NCBI RefSeq assembly: GCF_016901605.1
Contig: NZ_JACJKP010000002.1
Span: 1 to 44,044 of the forward strand
Direction of reading: 5' to 3'
DNA: 44,044 nt
From: Gemmiger formicilis
GTDB lineage: Bacteria > Bacillota > Clostridia > Oscillospirales > Ruminococcaceae
The translations under genes and the position numbers were made by a program. Position 1 is the stretch's first letter. Each line of letters begins with the position of its first letter. A model generated the notes under the pieces. The model worked only from the letters and a program-made list of their open reading frames with translations. It did no database searches and was not told where the DNA came from. Of this stretch, positions 43,142 to 44,044 are shown one piece after another.

Positions 43142-44044
43142 CGTTACAACAAGACAATTCACCCATCTGCATGTGCATACAGAGTACAGCCTGTTGGATG
43201 GAGCCTGCCGCATTGATCGGATGTTTGAACATCTGAAATCGATGGGGCAGACTGCCTGTGCCATTACGGACCATGGTGTCATGTATGGAAGCGTCGCGTT
43301 TTTTGATGCAGCAAAAGCGGCGGGGATCAAGCCCATCATTGGCTGTGAAGTATATGTCGCAACACGTACCCGGTTTGATAAGGTAAACCGGATTGATGGT
43401 AACAGCCATTTGATTTTGTTGTGCAAAGACGAAACAGGATATAAAAACCTGATCAAGCTGGTGTCGGCTGGATTTATCGACGGCTTTTACTCAAAGCCCC
43501 GCATTGATAAAGAACTGTTGGAGCAGCACCATGAAGGCTTGATTTGTCTTTCGGCCTGTCTGGCGGGAGAAGTGCCCAAGGCGATTTTGGCGGGGGATTA
43601 CGAACGAGCCAAACGCACAGCGCTGTATTACCAGGACCTGTTTGGTGAGGGAAATTATTATATTGAGCTGCAGGATCATGGCCTGGAAGAAGACCAGGTA
43701 GTTCTGCCTCAGCTGATGCGCCTTTCCCGGGAAACGGGCATCCCGATGGTGGCAACCAACGATGCGCACTATATTACCAAAGAGGATGCAAAAATGCAGA
43801 GTATTCTGCTTTGCATCCAGACGGGAAAGACTATTGCAGATGCGGACCGCATGGAGTTTCAGACAGATGAATTCTATCTGAAAAGTGCGGACGAAATGTA
43901 TGATCTGTTCTCCATGGTGCCGGAAGCCTGCGAAAACACTAATAAGATTGCAGAAAAATGCAACTTTGAATTTACGTTTGGCGATACAAAATTGCCGTAC
44001 TTCCGTGCACCGGATGGCATGGAAAATCAGGAGTACTTTGAAAA
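43134..44044 (+). CDS. dnaE: DNA polymerase III alpha subunit, 3' partial
   Basis: The first 303 codons of the DnaE-type replicative polymerase; the gene leaves the window still open. The N-terminal PHP domain is clear: HLHVHTEYSLLDG (residues 11-23), ITDHGVMYG, and later ATNDAHYI. Starts at ATG 43134 inside the end of whiA; AAAAGGAAA is upstream. The polymerase core lies beyond the edge. Confidence 0.95.
   Translation, partial: MPDVTTRQFTHLHVHTEYSLLDGACRIDRMFEHLKSMGQTACAITDHGVMYGSVAFFDAAKAAGIKPIIGCEVYVATRTRFDKVNRIDGNSHLILLCKDETGYKNLIKLVSAGFIDGFYSKPRIDKELLEQHHEGLICLSACLAGEVPKAILAGDYERAKRTALYYQDLFGEGNYYIELQDHGLEEDQVVLPQLMRLSRETGIPMVATNDAHYITKEDAKMQSILLCIQTGKTIADADRMEFQTDEFYLKSADEMYDLFSMVPEACENTNKIAEKCNFEFTFGDTKLPYFRAPDGMENQEYFE

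Overview
The window looks like chromosomal DNA of an anaerobic, low-to-mid G+C Firmicute of the Oscillospiraceae (Ruminococcaceae, clostridial cluster IV; Faecalibacterium/Gemmiger/Subdoligranulum-like). The support is a monomeric [FeFe]-hydrogenase, an F-type ATP synthase with a Na+-type c-subunit, HPr kinase, WhiA and RapZ, Gram-positive style cell-wall genes, AGGAGG-type ribosome binding sites and promoters close to the TTGACA-17-TATAAT consensus. The genus call is a guess from gene content only. There are no insertion sequences, phage genes or CRISPR arrays. Most of the window is ordinary core genome, with one accessory glycan locus.

Layout. 1-4.5 kb: a LysM/G5/M23 peptidase that enters from the left edge, murA, a WalJ-like metallo-hydrolase and rlmH. 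4.5-7.5 kb, minus strand: a monomeric [FeFe]-hydrogenase with a Rex-like operator over its -10 box, then mtaB. 7.7-10.8 kb: a D,D-carboxypeptidase, pgi and a small unknown P-loop protein. 10.9-15.1 kb: yceD-rpmF, a DUF512 radical-SAM-like protein, der and plsY. 15.4-22.7 kb: a complete ATP synthase operon (atpZ-like, I, a, c, b, delta, alpha, gamma, beta, epsilon). 22.7 kb: a solitary tRNA-Pro(GGG) with its own promoter and terminator. 23.2-27.7 kb: a membrane-anchored SGNH-like pseudoenzyme with Ig/InlB-like repeats, a YjjG-like HAD phosphatase and an ABC-F ATPase. 27.8-37.6 kb: an eight-gene surface-glycan locus (DUF4422 glycosyltransferase, two GT2 enzymes, a HAD-fusion protein, an SDR epimerase, two RgpF-like proteins, an acyltransferase-3) bounded by a promoter and a terminator. 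37.6 kb to the right edge: hprK, a PHP phosphoesterase, a ROK glucokinase, murB, rapZ, whiA and the 5' part of dnaE.

How the genes fit together. Cell-envelope work dominates: MurA and MurB make UDP-MurNAc, the carboxypeptidase and M23 protein trim peptidoglycan, PlsY makes phospholipid precursor, and the glycan locus probably builds and acylates a surface polysaccharide. Energy and redox are served by the hydrogenase (apparently NADH/NAD+ controlled through Rex) and by an ATP synthase whose c-subunit carries two membrane carboxylates (E29 and E62) plus S63. This matches the two-carboxylate Na+ motif described for Fusobacterium nucleatum, so Na+ coupling is predicted. HprK and glucokinase link sugar status to the murB-rapZ-whiA growth cluster.

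The observations most worth a second look are the c-ring motif, the Rex-like site, the SGNH protein that has lost its catalytic residues, the repeated motif in the tandem RgpF proteins, a probable ATC start codon in the acyltransferase, and the small conserved-looking P-loop protein after pgi.
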